64,000 nucleotides of DNA from Brevibacterium aurantiacum (lineage in GTDB: Bacteria; Actinomycetota; Actinomycetes; Actinomycetales; Brevibacteriaceae), in NCBI RefSeq assembly GCF_900169065.1, contig NZ_FXZB01000013.1:1-64000 (forward strand). Direction: 5' to 3'. The notes under the pieces are model-generated. The model made no database searches. It was not told the origin of the DNA and saw only the letters and a list, made by a program, of their open reading frames with translations. Position numbers and translations under genes: made by a program. Shown in pieces: positions 8,534 through 17,819 of the stretch. How positions within the stretch are numbered: position 1 is the stretch's first letter; each line of letters opens with the position of its first letter.

Positions 8534-9364
8534 CTACCTCTCGCGACCGCGTTTGCGTAGGTAGCGCTCGAACTCGGCGGCGATCGCATCGCCGCTGGCT
8601 TCGGGCAGCTCAGTGGAGTCATTGAGTTCTTCGAGTCCCTTGAGCAGCTCCACCAGATGTGGGTTGAGCGCGACCAGCTCATCAGCACCGAGTTCCCAGG
8701 CTCGGCTCTCTTCTTCGAGCACGGGAATGTCGATCTCGTGCCCGGTGTACTTCTCCACCGCCGAGGCGAGGGCCAGTTCTGCCTTGGGTGAGGGGGAGTC
8801 GGTGAGGTAGTCGGGCACGCCGACCCACAGGTTGATCGCGCGCAGCCCGCGTCTGTCGCATTCGACGCCGAGGAGGCCGAGAATGCCGATCGGACCCGAA
8901 TACCCGTTGACATCGATGCCCAGATGAGTGGCGAGGCGAATGTCTTCGGTGTTCGCAACGACTGGCAGCGGTCGCGTGTGCGGGACCTCGGCGTGCAGCC
9001 CTCCGAGCAGGACCACGCAATCCTCGGCGGTGACCTCGGCGAGGATGAGGGACAGGAACTCACGCCACTTCAGACCCGGCTCATGTCCCTGAATGATGGT
9101 GATCGGGGTGCCCATGTGCTGCCCCCGATGGACTTCGATGCCCGGCCAGGCGATCGTTGCGCGGTTCGATTCGTCTCGCACGATCTCAGGTTCTGAGAAT
9201 CTGAACTCATAGAAGCCGTCGGTGTCCAAGATCTCACTGTCGTTGAGTTCCCACGCATCGATGAGATCCTTGACCAGCGAACTTGCGGCTTCGGAAGCAT
9301 CCGCATCCTGCCCTTCGAAGGCGATGAACACGAGTGCCCCGGACCCTGATGGAAGAAAAGTCAT
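8534..9364 (-). CDS. PAC2 family protein
   Basis: A 276-residue member of the PAC2 (proteasome assembly chaperone 2-like) family. Visible features are ALVFIAFEGQDADASEAA at the N-terminus, PITIIQGHEPGLKWREF in the middle and LGGLHAEVPHTRP, the last typical of actinobacterial PAC2 proteins. In eukaryotes the family chaperones 20S assembly; the role in bacteria is unknown, but placement a few kilobases from a 20S proteasome locus is suggestive. It starts 22 bp from a divergent HAD gene and appears to be transcribed leaderless. Confidence 0.85.
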   Translation of the reverse strand: MTFLPSGSGALVFIAFEGQDADASEAASSLVKDLIDAWELNDSEILDTDGFYEFRFSEPEIVRDESNRATIAWPGIEVHRGQHMGTPITIIQGHEPGLKWREFLSLILAEVTAEDCVVLLGGLHAEVPHTRPLPVVANTEDIRLATHLGIDVNGYSGPIGILGLLGVECDRRGLRAINLWVGVPDYLTDSPSPKAELALASAVEKYTGHEIDIPVLEEESRAWELGADELVALNPHLVELLKGLEELNDSTELPEASGDAIAAEFERYLRKRGRER

Positions 9365-9386
9365 GCTTCCAGATTACGCTGGAATC
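9365..9386. promoter_or_regulatory. 22-bp divergent promoter with overlapping leaderless -10 elements
   Basis: Plus strand TACGCT (9375-9380) ends 6 nt before ATG 9387; minus strand TAATCT (complement of 9371-9376) ends 6 nt before ATG 9364. The two hexamers overlap by 2 bp, so both -35 regions must lie inside the opposite coding sequence. Confidence 0.55.
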
Positions 9387-10046
9387 ATGACGAATCCTGC
9401 CGCAGTCCTCTGGGACATGGACGGAACTCTGGTTGATACGGAACCGTATTGGATCAGGGCCGAGACCGAACTGATGAACGCTCACGGCATTGACTGGTCC
9501 GAAGAGCAGGGCCTGGAATTCGTGGGCAATGATCTGCTCACCTCTGCGGCGATGATGCAGGACGCGGGACTCGACCTGCCCGCCCGAGAGATCGTCGACA
9601 CCCTCCTCGACGAGGTCGTTGCGAAGATCGAAGCCTCAGTGCCGTTCCGTCCGGGAGCTCTTGAGTTCCTCGACGCGATCGTGAGTGCCGGAATTCCCTG
9701 CGTGATGGTCACAATGTCCTATCGCCGACTCGCCGAAGCCGTCATCTCGGCATGCCCGGAGGGCAGCTTCGTCGGCCTCATCGCCGGCGACGAGGTCAGC
9801 GCCGGCAAACCGGATCCCGAGCCCTACCTCAAGGGTGCGGCGCTGCTGGGGCTGGAACCGGGAGCCTGCGTGGCGCTCGAAGACTCAAAGCCTGGGTTGG
9901 CCAGCGCGGAAGCGGCCGGGACCATCGCCATCGGCATCCCGCACCTGGTTGAGCTCGAACAGCGCCCGGGCCGGAACCTGTGGTCGAGCCTTCAGGGGCG
10001 CGGTGTTGCTGACCTGCAGGAGCTCACGTCCCGACTATCCGTGTGA
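9387..10046 (+). CDS. HAD family hydrolase (beta-phosphoglucomutase-like)
   Basis: A 219-residue haloacid dehalogenase-superfamily phosphatase. Motif I is WDMDGTLVDTEP at residues 8-19 with the nucleophile Asp and the acid/base Asp two residues on; motif II is in VMVTMSYR; the Lys/Asp-containing AGDEVSAGKPDPEPYL and EDSKPGLASAEAAG supply motifs III and IV. A helical cap domain lies after motif I. Substrate is unknown. ATG 9387 directly precedes the first strand. Its 3' end overlaps the RecB-like gene by 23 bp. Confidence 0.9.
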   Translation: MTNPAAVLWDMDGTLVDTEPYWIRAETELMNAHGIDWSEEQGLEFVGNDLLTSAAMMQDAGLDLPAREIVDTLLDEVVAKIEASVPFRPGALEFLDAIVSAGIPCVMVTMSYRRLAEAVISACPEGSFVGLIAGDEVSAGKPDPEPYLKGAALLGLEPGACVALEDSKPGLASAEAAGTIAIGIPHLVELEQRPGRNLWSSLQGRGVADLQELTSRLSV

Positions 10047-10833
10047 TCTCCGGAGTCGGTGGGGGAGTGTTCCCCCATGCCGGGCACAGCGGTTTGAAGG
10101 TGCACCAGTTGCACAGGGGTGATTTCTTCGGACGCCAGCGATCAGCCTCGGCGGAGGCGATGATGTCCTTCCAGATCGACTCGATCTCAAACTGGGTGCG
10201 CTCGATGTCACTCATCGTGGGATGAGACTTGAGGATGGACTGCGACCCCAGATACATGAGCTGCAGAGTGTGGACGAGTTCACCCGTGAGCCGATATTCG
10301 ACGAGGGCGTAGAAGCCCATCTGGAAATGGGCCTCCCTGCCGTATTGGGGTTTGGGCTGCTTTCCGGTCTTGTAGTCGACCAGACGCTTCTCACCGCCCG
10401 GGGCGACATCAACCCGATCGATGAAGCCGCGCAGCTCGAGACCGTTGTCGAGCTGGGTGCGGACATACTTCTCCGTCTGCTCCGGTTCGAGGTGCTCGGG
10501 GAACTCGAGACTGAAGTAGGCACGCAGCAGGTTTGCGGCCGTAGTGAAGAAGGTCTCCTTCTCACCCTCGTCTCCGAAGATCTCCAGCACTTCGGGGTCC
10601 TTGTCGACGAGTTCGTCCCAGCTGGGACGCAGCAGCGACTCGGCGACATCCTGGGTCCGTCGTGCAGCGGGCAGCTCAAAGAGCTTCTCGAGCACGGAGT
10701 GGACGACCGTGCCCCTGAAGGCGGCCTGCGAAGGCGGCTCCGGCAGCTTGTCGATGCTGCGGAATCGGAATTTCAAGGGACATTGTACGAAGTCGTTTGC
10801 CCGTGAGGGCGAAAGACTGATCAGCTCGGCCAT
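10024..10833 (-). CDS. RecB-like PD-(D/E)XK nuclease, Fe-S type
   Basis: A 269-residue single-domain RecB-family exonuclease. The N-terminal SPSRANDFVQCPLKFRF and FRGTVVHSVLE segments and the core LVDYKTGK (PD-(D/E)XK Asp and Lys) define the fold. Four cysteines, one in QCPLKF and three in CNWCTFKPLC near the C-terminus, match the 4Fe-4S cluster ligands of AddB/Cas4-type nucleases. It lacks helicase domains. Its location beside trmI and mpa is the conserved actinobacterial one. The start is leaderless-like: TAGAGT ends 6 nt before ATG 10833. Confidence 0.87.
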   Translation of the reverse strand: MAELISLSPSRANDFVQCPLKFRFRSIDKLPEPPSQAAFRGTVVHSVLEKLFELPAARRTQDVAESLLRPSWDELVDKDPEVLEIFGDEGEKETFFTTAANLLRAYFSLEFPEHLEPEQTEKYVRTQLDNGLELRGFIDRVDVAPGGEKRLVDYKTGKQPKPQYGREAHFQMGFYALVEYRLTGELVHTLQLMYLGSQSILKSHPTMSDIERTQFEIESIWKDIIASAEADRWRPKKSPLCNWCTFKPLCPAWGNTPPPTPEITRIVGT

Positions 10834-10845
10834 GTGACTACTCTA
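10834..10845 (-). promoter_or_regulatory. leaderless-type -10 for the RecB-like nuclease
   Basis: On the minus strand TAGAGT (complement of 10840-10845) is followed by 6 nt and then ATG 10833; no ribosome site is present. Confidence 0.48.
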
Positions 10846-10939
10846 ACGACTTGCCCTGACACGACGCGTCAGAACACGTCGAGGACCCCGTCGCTGTTAG
10901 GCTGAGTAGACCCGACCCCAAGCAAGAGGAACTCCTTCC

Positions 10940-12100
10940 ATGTCCGCGAAAAATCACCAGACTGGTGCCTCTTCGGGCTTGCGCCTGGGGACTGTTCTCG
11001 GCGCCCCGGTGATCCTGGCCTGGTCATGGTTCCTCGCCGCCATCGTGATCACGATCCTGTTCGCCCCGTGGGTGAATACCGTCCGGCCCGACCTCGGTGT
11101 CTGGGCCTGGTTCGTCGCCTTCGCGTATGCGGTCCTCCTGTTCGCGTCGGTCTTCCTCCACGAACTGGCACACGGTGTCGCCGGCCAGTTCTACGGGCTC
11201 AAGGTCGCCGCGATCGAACTCAACATCTGGGGTGGATTCACCCGGTTCGAGCCGCAGGCCGACAATCCTCGTGACAAGGCGGCGCTCACCAGCTTCGTCA
11301 TCTCCATCGTCGGTCCGATCGTCAACATCGTGCTGGCGCTGCTGGGCTGGTGGTGCCTGAGCGCGGTCTCGCCGACCTCGGTGCCGTGGCTCCTGCTGAT
11401 CGCGGTCACCTTCGCCAACGTCGCCCTCGGCGCGATCAACCTGCTGCCGGGCATTCCGCTCGACGGAGGGTGGGCTCTGCAGGCTCTGATGTGGAGACTG
11501 ACCGGCTCGCAGTACCTGGGCACGATCGTTGCCAGCTGGGTCGGGCGAGTCATCGCCATCGGCTTCATCGGCTGGTCTGTCATCACCCCGCTGCTGGCCG
11601 GAGAGCGTCCCGACCCTCTGACGGTGGCGTGGATGTCGCTGATCGCCATCATGCTGTGGTTCTCCGCCGGAGACGCGGCAACTCACGCGAAGCGGGCCCG
11701 GAAGATGGAGACCTACGACCTCTCCCAGGTGATCCAGCCGGCTATCGCCGCAACCTGGGACGCCGATCTTGCGGACACTCTCGACTACGCGAACACGCTG
11801 GGCAATGCGAAGGAACGCACCCTCATCGTCGTCCTCGACCAGAAGGGCCTGCCCTACGGCCTCGTTGACAGGCATGCCGCTGCCGGCCGCCTCGCCGAGT
11901 CCTTGGACCAGGTCCCGGCCGGAGAAGTCGCCCGCCCCCTCGCCGGGTGGATCGGTGTCCCGAAGGACATCACAGCACCCCATCTGCTCGAGTCGCTGAC
12001 ACATCGCCCCAAGGCGCAATTCAGCCTGGTCATGGACGAGAACACCCTGGTGGGCGTGATCGACCTGCAGGAATTCTTCGACGAGCTTCTCGCAGCCTGA
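10940..12100 (+). CDS. site-2 protease family zinc metallopeptidase (M50) with C-terminal CBS-like region
   Basis: A 386-residue intramembrane protease. The zinc motif HELAHG is at about residues 74-79 in a transmembrane helix, and the second motif NLLPGIPLDGGW supplies the catalytic Asp. About six hydrophobic helices precede a soluble C-terminal third that resembles a pair of CBS domains. Family members cut membrane proteins such as anti-sigma factors; no anti-sigma gene is nearby, so the target is unknown. ATG 10940 follows an AGAGGA ribosome site, with a TAGGCT hexamer about 40 bp upstream. It is divergent from the RecB-like gene. Confidence 0.88.
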   Translation: MSAKNHQTGASSGLRLGTVLGAPVILAWSWFLAAIVITILFAPWVNTVRPDLGVWAWFVAFAYAVLLFASVFLHELAHGVAGQFYGLKVAAIELNIWGGFTRFEPQADNPRDKAALTSFVISIVGPIVNIVLALLGWWCLSAVSPTSVPWLLLIAVTFANVALGAINLLPGIPLDGGWALQALMWRLTGSQYLGTIVASWVGRVIAIGFIGWSVITPLLAGERPDPLTVAWMSLIAIMLWFSAGDAATHAKRARKMETYDLSQVIQPAIAATWDADLADTLDYANTLGNAKERTLIVVLDQKGLPYGLVDRHAAAGRLAESLDQVPAGEVARPLAGWIGVPKDITAPHLLESLTHRPKAQFSLVMDENTLVGVIDLQEFFDELLAA

Positions 12101-12146
12101 ACCAGGTGTGCTGAGACACTTCCCATCAGCGTAGAGTGGACGCATC

Positions 12147-13184
12147 ATGACTGAGGCAAGCCATACCGATCCCCGCCGGGCCCTGAAGATCGGCGAGAAG
12201 ATTCAGCTCACCGACCCCAAGGGCCGTATGCACACCATCGTGCTCGCTCCCGGTGAGCTGTTCCACACCCACAAGGGACTCATCGAACACGACGCCATCA
12301 TCGGTCGCACCGAAGGCATCATCGTGTCGAACACCGGGGGCATCGACTTCCAGGTCTTCCGTCCCCGCTACGAGGACTTCGTCCTGTCCATGCCCCGAGG
12401 GGCCGCGGTCGTCTATCCCAAGGACTCCGGGCTCATCGTCACCCTCGGCGACATCTTCCCCGGTGCAGTCGTCGTCGAAGCAGGCGTCGGATCCGGGGCA
12501 CTGTCCATGGCCCTGCTGCGGGCAGTCGGTCCCACCGGACGGCTGCACTCCTTCGAACTGCGCGAAGAGTTCGCGACCATCGCCGCCGGGAACATCGCAG
12601 ATTTCTTCGACGGACGCCCCGACAACTGGTCGGTCACCGTGGGGGACCTGAGCGAGGAGCTGCCTCAGGCCTACGAGCCAGGCACCGTCGACCGGGTCGT
12701 CCTGGACATGCTCACACCGTGGAACACTCTAGACGCGGTGAGCGGGGCTCTGGCACCCGGGGGAGTCGTCATCGCCTATGTGGCCACCGTGCCCCAGCTC
12801 TCTCGCTTCGTAGAGGCGCTGCGGGCCACCGAATGCTTCAGCGAACCTCAGTCGATGGAAGCCATGGTCAGAGGCTGGCACGTGGATGGACTCGCCGTCC
12901 GTCCCGATCACCGGATGATCGCCCACACCGGCTTCCTCGTCATCGCCCGACGCATGGCACCCGGAGTCGCCCCGTTGGAGAAGAAGAAACGACCACAGGG
13001 CGCCCCGGCATCGAGCGAAGACGTTGATGCCTGGACGAAACCGGAAGTCACCAACGAAGCCGTCGGCGCCAGAGTCGCACAGGGAAAGAAACTGCGTCGC
13101 GTCATGCGCGAAGCAGGAAAACGGTTGGACCACGACGTGTCGACTCCCGAGTCGGACACTCAAGGGTCGAAGGAGGACCAATGA
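12147..13184 (+). CDS. trmI: tRNA (adenine(58)-N(1))-methyltransferase
   Basis: A 345-residue SAM-dependent enzyme that makes m1A58 in the tRNA T-loop. The N-terminal beta domain includes [19 protein letters not shown]; the Rossmann domain carries [21 protein letters not shown] (motif I) and VVLDMLTPW (motif IV, catalytic Asp). The C-terminal 60 residues are a charged Lys/Arg-rich extension beyond the normal ~280-residue core, of unknown role. The stop overlaps the mpa start by 4 bp (ATGA), so the two are translationally coupled, as is common in actinobacteria. Confidence 0.92.
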   Translation: MTEASHTDPRRALKIGEKIQLTDPKGRMHTIVLAPGELFHTHKGLIEHDAIIGRTEGIIVSNTGGIDFQVFRPRYEDFVLSMPRGAAVVYPKDSGLIVTLGDIFPGAVVVEAGVGSGALSMALLRAVGPTGRLHSFELREEFATIAAGNIADFFDGRPDNWSVTVGDLSEELPQAYEPGTVDRVVLDMLTPWNTLDAVSGALAPGGVVIAYVATVPQLSRFVEALRATECFSEPQSMEAMVRGWHVDGLAVRPDHRMIAHTGFLVIARRMAPGVAPLEKKKRPQGAPASSEDVDAWTKPEVTNEAVGARVAQGKKLRRVMREAGKRLDHDVSTPESDTQGSKEDQ

Positions 13185-14833
13185 CCGAGACCACGCCCGA
13201 AGCCAAACGTCAGCGCGAGGACACTGCGGCATTGCGCCAACAGCTCTTCAGCGCCGGAAAACGCAACGAAGCCCTGTCGAAGACCCTGCGCACAGCACGC
13301 GATGAGCTCAACAGGATCAAGGAAGAGGCCCGTCGACTGACGGAGCCGCCGAACAACTGGGGCACGCTCATCGGGCTCGGCGATAAGGGACTGAACGCGG
13401 ACGTCATCGTCGGCGGACGCCGAATGCGCGTCGCCGTCGGCCCCGAGGTGGACCCTGCCGAGCTGCGTGCCGGCACCGACGTGCTGCTCTCCGAAGGCCT
13501 CGTCATCATCGGGACCGGCTCCTTCGCCCCGGTGGGCTCGGTCGTCAACGTGCGTGAGTTCGTCGACGACACCCGCATCCTCGTCGGCGCTCCCGGCGAT
13601 GATGAGCAGGTCTTCATCCTCGGCGAAGATCTCATCGACTCCGGACTGCGCGTCGGAGACGCCGTGGTCGTCGACACCCGTACTCACTACGCCCTCCAGG
13701 TTGTTGAGAAGCCGGAAGTCTCCTCGCTGCTGCTCGAAGAGGTCCCGGACATCACCTACTCCGACATCGGTGGACTGGCCGACCAGATCGGTCAGATCAA
13801 GGACGCAGTGGAGCTGCCCTTCGAACACCCTCAGCTCTACACCGAGCACGGCCTCAAACCACCCAAGGGCATCCTGCTCTACGGCCCACCCGGCTGCGGC
13901 AAGACGCTGATCGCGAAGGCCGTGGCCAACTCGCTGGCAGATCGAACCGGAGCAGGCCAGTCTCGGAAGACCTACTTCCTCAACATCAAGGGCCCCGAGC
14001 TGCTCGACAAGTACGTCGGTGAGACCGAACGTCAGCTGCGACTCATCTTCGCCCGGGCTCGGGAGAAGGCTTCGGCCGGGTTCCCCGTCGTCGTCTTCTT
14101 CGACGAGATGGAATCGCTGTTCCGCACGCGCGGCACCGGCAAGTCCTCGGACGTGGAGACGACGATCGTGCCGCAGCTGCTGACCGAGATAGATGGTGTC
14201 GAACAGCTCGACAATGTCATCGTCATCGGCGCATCGAACCGTGAGGACCTCATCGACCCGGCCATTCTGCGCCCGGGACGCCTCGATGTGAAGATCCGCA
14301 TCGAACGTCCCGATGCTGATGCGGCCCGAGACATCTTCGAGAAGTACCTCACCGTCGACCTGCCGCTGCACCCGAGCGTGCTGTCAGGACATGAGACCCC
14401 CGCCGAGGCGGTGTCGGCCCTGATCTCGTTCTGTGTCGATCGCATGTTCGCCCTGTCGCCGGAGAACGAATTCGTCGAAGTCACCTATGCCGACGGAGCG
14501 AAGGAAGTCCTGCACTTCGCGGACTTCGCCTCCGGTGCCATGATCCACAACATCGTGGACCGGGCGAAGAAGAGCGCGATCAAATCTCTGCTCGAGACGG
14601 GTGAACGCGGTCTGCAGCCCAGGCACTTCGAAGAGGCCATCGCCGAGGAATTCAGCGAGCACGAAGATCTGCCCAATACGACGAATCCCGACGAATGGGC
14701 CCGAATCTCAGGACGCAAGGGGGAGCGGGTGACTCATCTGCGGATGATGCACCTGGATACGACTCGTGGAGCGCCTGCGGTGCCTTTGGAGTCGGACATC
14801 GCCGAGGTGTACCCGAACTCAGATCTGGTCTGA
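13181..14833 (+). CDS. mpa: proteasome-associated AAA ATPase Mpa/ARC
   Basis: A 550-residue hexameric unfoldase that recognises pupylated proteins and feeds them to the 20S core. Order of parts: N-terminal coiled coil (about 1-55) that binds Pup, tandem OB region (about 60-185), AAA module with Walker A GPPGCGKT at 235-242, Walker B VVFFDEM at about 304-310, and the sensor segment near [12 protein letters not shown]. The family's C-terminal GQYL tail, which docks into the 20S alpha ring, is absent: the protein ends NSDLV. The protein is also shorter than the Mycobacterium form (609). It starts inside the trmI stop (ATGA). Confidence 0.95.
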   Translation: MTETTPEAKRQREDTAALRQQLFSAGKRNEALSKTLRTARDELNRIKEEARRLTEPPNNWGTLIGLGDKGLNADVIVGGRRMRVAVGPEVDPAELRAGTDVLLSEGLVIIGTGSFAPVGSVVNVREFVDDTRILVGAPGDDEQVFILGEDLIDSGLRVGDAVVVDTRTHYALQVVEKPEVSSLLLEEVPDITYSDIGGLADQIGQIKDAVELPFEHPQLYTEHGLKPPKGILLYGPPGCGKTLIAKAVANSLADRTGAGQSRKTYFLNIKGPELLDKYVGETERQLRLIFARAREKASAGFPVVVFFDEMESLFRTRGTGKSSDVETTIVPQLLTEIDGVEQLDNVIVIGASNREDLIDPAILRPGRLDVKIRIERPDADAARDIFEKYLTVDLPLHPSVLSGHETPAEAVSALISFCVDRMFALSPENEFVEVTYADGAKEVLHFADFASGAMIHNIVDRAKKSAIKSLLETGERGLQPRHFEEAIAEEFSEHEDLPNTTNPDEWARISGRKGERVTHLRMMHLDTTRGAPAVPLESDIAEVYPNSDLV

Positions 14834-14847
14834 TCCGGTCCGCCTGT

Positions 14848-15255
14848 TCAGCGGCGGCGTCGGCGAGGCCTGGTGCCGCCGCCGGATACGGCCGTGGCGA
14901 TCATGCGCCACCCGACCAGGGTGATGAGATTGAGGCTCGTGGCCACGATCATGAAGCTCACGGGCACCTGTCCCGGCTCGCCTCCGGCACCCGTGATGCC
15001 GCGGATGACGAGGCCGATGAGGATGGTGATCGCCCAGACTCCTGTTCCCGTGGCCAAGGGCGCGATCGGACGGTCCCAGACAGCTGCGAGCAGCCAGGCG
15101 ATGCCGAGTCCGACCAGGAACGGCCACGCTGTGGTCAGCAGCCCCTGGGGATCGAAATTATGAGAATGTGTGTAATGACCGATGATGGTGAAGAGGACGA
15201 CCAGGACGAGGTCGACGATCAACGCGATCGGGAGATGAGATTTCTTCGTTGCCAC
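14848..15255 (-). CDS. DUF3054 family membrane protein
   Basis: A 135-residue membrane protein with four predicted hydrophobic helices, a His-rich loop after the first one (GHYTHSHNFD), a WPFLVGLGIAWLLA second helix, and a basic Arg-rich C-terminal tail. It matches DUF3054, whose function is unknown. The gene is inserted between mpa and dop on the opposite strand. GTG 15255 lies 7 nt after a TAGACT hexamer, again leaderless-like. It is 32 bp from the divergent dop start. Confidence 0.85.
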   Translation of the reverse strand: MATKKSHLPIALIVDLVLVVLFTIIGHYTHSHNFDPQGLLTTAWPFLVGLGIAWLLAAVWDRPIAPLATGTGVWAITILIGLVIRGITGAGGEPGQVPVSFMIVATSLNLITLVGWRMIATAVSGGGTRPRRRRR

Positions 15256-15287
15256 GTCCCCGAGTCTAAACGTTAGAGGGAGTTCAG
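15256..15287. promoter_or_regulatory. divergent region between DUF3054 and dop
   Basis: Minus strand: TAGACT (complement of 15263-15268) ends 7 nt before GTG 15255. Plus strand: an AGAGGGA ribosome site (15275-15281) is 6 nt from ATG 15288, so dop has a conventional leader whose promoter must lie in or near the DUF3054 coding region. Confidence 0.42.
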
Positions 15288-16829
15288 ATGCTCAGTGTCC
15301 ACCGCGTGATGGGGTCCGAGACCGAGTTCGGGCTGAGCCAGCCGGGCAATCCGGGCGCGAACCCGATGCGTGACTCGGCGCGTGTCGTCGACGCCTATGC
15401 GGGACAGCGCGGGCTGAAGTCGTCCCAGAACTTCTGGGACTTCGCCACGGAATCCCCTCTGGCCGACGCCCGCGGATTCTTCATGAACGTCGCCGACGCC
15501 GATATCTCCCAGCTCACCCACATGCCCCAAGAATCGGTGGAAGCACAGTACCTGGCCAACGTGGTGACTGAGAACGGTGCTCGCTACTACGTGGACCATG
15601 CTCACCCCGAATACTCCTCGCCGGAGGTGCTGACTCCGCGCGATCTCGTCACCTACGATCGGGCCGGAGACCTCGTGGCCCTGGCCTCGGTGCGCACTCT
15701 CGCGGCCACAGACGAACCCGTGAACCTCTACAAGAACAACACCGACTCGAAGGGTTCGTCCTACGGCACCCACGAGAACTACCTCGTCGACCGGGCAGTG
15801 GACTTCGACGACCTCGTCGTGGGCCTGATTCCCTTCTTCGTCAGCAGGCAGATTCTCTGCGGATCCGGTCGTGTGGGCATCGGGCGCGAAGGCGAGACCG
15901 CAGGGTTCCAGATCTCATCTCGTGCCGACTTCTTCGAAGCCGAAGTGGGGTTGGAGACCACCCTGCGCAGGCCGATTGTGAATACGCGCGATGAACCCCA
16001 CGCCGATCCGGCCAAATACCGTCGACTGCACGTCATCATCGGTGATGCCACGATGGCCGAACCCGCCACCCTGGTCAGGTTCGGATCCACCTCGCTTGTC
16101 CTCGGACTCATCGAAGCCGGACTCGCCCCCACTCTCGAACTCGCCGACCCGATGCAGGCACTGTGGGATGTCAGCCATGACCTCGAACTCAGCACCAAGC
16201 TGCCCATGTCCGACGGCACAACGATGACAGCCCTCGAGATCCAGAACGCGTACCTCTCCGCCTGCCTCGAACACGCTGGTGATGACGCCGACACCAGCGA
16301 GGTCCTCGCTGAATGGAAACGACTCTTAGATGGTCTGAGCACAGACCCGCGCAGCCTCTCGGATTCCATCGACTGGGTTGCGAAATGGGTGCTGCTCGAA
16401 GGCTACCGGCAGAAGGAGAACCTCGACTGGGATCACCCGAAGCTGGCTCTCATCGACGTTCAGTACCACGATGTGCGGCCGGAGAAGGGTCTGTTCTACA
16501 AGCTCGAGAAGGCCGGGCGGATCCGACGCCTGACGACCGATGATGAGGTGGAGAAGGCGGTGACTTCAGCACCCGACGGGACTCGCGCTTACCTCAGATC
16601 CCTGGCCGTGACCCGATTCTCGCAATCGCTGGTCGCAGCGAGTTGGGACTCGCTCGTCCTCGACGCCGGAGACTACGGGATCGTGCGTCTGCCGATGAGC
16701 GAACCGCTGAAGGGCACCCGCGAACTCCTGGCCGAGCGACTGGCCGAAGTGCCCGATGCGCAGGCACTGCTGCAGGCGCTGGGAGTGGATAGACTGAAAA
16801 CGACGAACGATGAAAGAGGTGCGAAATGA
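15288..16829 (+). CDS. dop: Pup deamidase/depupylase Dop
   Basis: A 513-residue glutamine-synthetase-like enzyme that deamidates the C-terminal Gln of Pup to Glu and removes Pup from substrates. ATP-site residues begin with GSETEFGLS at 9-17; the catalytic Asp is D103 in [29 protein letters not shown] and [15 protein letters not shown] are shared with PafA. It is longer than PafA, in part through the Dop loop after residue 40 ([11 protein letters not shown]), a hallmark of Dop. The stop overlaps the pup start (ATGA), tying its translation to its substrate. Confidence 0.96.
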   Translation: MLSVHRVMGSETEFGLSQPGNPGANPMRDSARVVDAYAGQRGLKSSQNFWDFATESPLADARGFFMNVADADISQLTHMPQESVEAQYLANVVTENGARYYVDHAHPEYSSPEVLTPRDLVTYDRAGDLVALASVRTLAATDEPVNLYKNNTDSKGSSYGTHENYLVDRAVDFDDLVVGLIPFFVSRQILCGSGRVGIGREGETAGFQISSRADFFEAEVGLETTLRRPIVNTRDEPHADPAKYRRLHVIIGDATMAEPATLVRFGSTSLVLGLIEAGLAPTLELADPMQALWDVSHDLELSTKLPMSDGTTMTALEIQNAYLSACLEHAGDDADTSEVLAEWKRLLDGLSTDPRSLSDSIDWVAKWVLLEGYRQKENLDWDHPKLALIDVQYHDVRPEKGLFYKLEKAGRIRRLTTDDEVEKAVTSAPDGTRAYLRSLAVTRFSQSLVAASWDSLVLDAGDYGIVRLPMSEPLKGTRELLAERLAEVPDAQALLQALGVDRLKTTNDERGAK

Positions 16830-17017
16830 GTTCGCAGGAACAGGTGCAGAAGGATCATTCGGCCGGCGGGGGAGAAGCACCCGTCGATCCGCCGGAGGCC
16901 GTGCAGGGACAGATCAACACCCAGAACGTGGATTCGATCCTCGACGAGATCGACGGAGTCCTCGAAACGAATGCAGAGGAGTTCGTGCGCAACTTCGTCC
17001 AGAAGGGCGGCCAATGA
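16826..17017 (+). CDS. pup: prokaryotic ubiquitin-like protein Pup
   Basis: A 63-residue intrinsically disordered tag protein ending GGQ. The N-terminal half is polar; the conserved C-terminal helix region ([19 protein letters not shown]) is the part that binds Mpa's coiled coils. Because it ends in Gln, deamidation by Dop is needed before PafA can attach it to a lysine. It overlaps dop by 4 bp and is separated from prcB by a single base, so dop, pup and prcB are tightly coupled. Confidence 0.97.
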   Translation: MSSQEQVQKDHSAGGGEAPVDPPEAVQGQINTQNVDSILDEIDGVLETNAEEFVRNFVQKGGQ

Positions 17018-17018
17018 G

Positions 17019-17819
17019 ATGTCGGGGTTCTCTCCTGCATTTCTGAGCTCGACGAGCAACTCGTTCGTCGAATTCGCCCGTGCCGTGGCCCCAGAGGCGC
17101 TGCCGACCACGGCCGGGCATGATCTGGGACATCAGGTCCCTGAGGGCACGACCATCATCTGCTTCCGCACCGCCGCGGGAATCCTCATGGCCGGTGACCG
17201 GCGCGCGACGATCGGAAGCATGATCGCCTCCCACTCCATGGAGAAGGTGCGCCCGGCCGATGACTTCTCGGTCATCGGCATCGCCGGGACTGCCGGACTT
17301 GCCCTCGACCTCATCCGCCTCTACCAACTCGAACTCGAACACTACGAGAAGATCGAAGGCGCCCGCCTGTCCTTGGCCGGCAAGGCGAACCGATTGGCAT
17401 CGATGCTGCGCGGCAACCTCAGCCTGGCCATGCAGGGACTGTCCGTGGTTCCGCTCTTCGCTGGAGTCGACGAGGCCACTCCTGCCGGACAGATCTTCAG
17501 CTTCGACGTCACCGGCGGCAAATACGAAGAGCACCGATTCCATTCGATCGGCTCCGGATCCGGCTACGCTCGCGGGGCGCTGAAGAAGCTGTGGCAGCCC
17601 GGTCTCGAATTCGACGCGGCGATCTCGGTCGCCGTTGAAGCACTCTTCGATGCCTCCGACGACGATTCCGCCACCGGCGGCCCCGACTTCGTCAGACAGA
17701 TCGCCCCGACCATCTTCACCGTCGACCTGGAAAACGGCGTCGTCGAGGTCCCCTCCGCCGACGTGATGTCGGTTGCCGCCGAGGTCGTAGACCGTCGGAC
17801 CAGGAAGGCCCAGTCATGA
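17019..17819 (+). CDS. prcB: 20S proteasome subunit beta
   Basis: A 266-residue precursor of the catalytic beta subunit. A 43-residue propeptide ends in PEG and autocleavage is expected to expose Thr44 (TTIICFR) as the N-terminal nucleophile; the following GDRRATIG carries the conserved Asp, and the later GSGSGYARG is typical of beta subunits. The start ATG 17019 is one base after the pup stop; the upstream in-frame start would overlap pup and extend the propeptide. The stop overlaps the prcA start by 4 bp. A trans-ring chamber with PrcA is expected. Confidence 0.96.
   Translation: MSGFSPAFLSSTSNSFVEFARAVAPEALPTTAGHDLGHQVPEGTTIICFRTAAGILMAGDRRATIGSMIASHSMEKVRPADDFSVIGIAGTAGLALDLIRLYQLELEHYEKIEGARLSLAGKANRLASMLRGNLSLAMQGLSVVPLFAGVDEATPAGQIFSFDVTGGKYEEHRFHSIGSGSGYARGALKKLWQPGLEFDAAISVAVEALFDASDDDSATGGPDFVRQIAPTIFTVDLENGVVEVPSADVMSVAAEVVDRRTRKAQS

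Noticed and set aside
8484..8534. Repetitive GACTCTGAGAGCC sequences as a mobile element end
   Set aside because: They pair with each other as a terminator stem between convergent genes; there are no flanking duplications.
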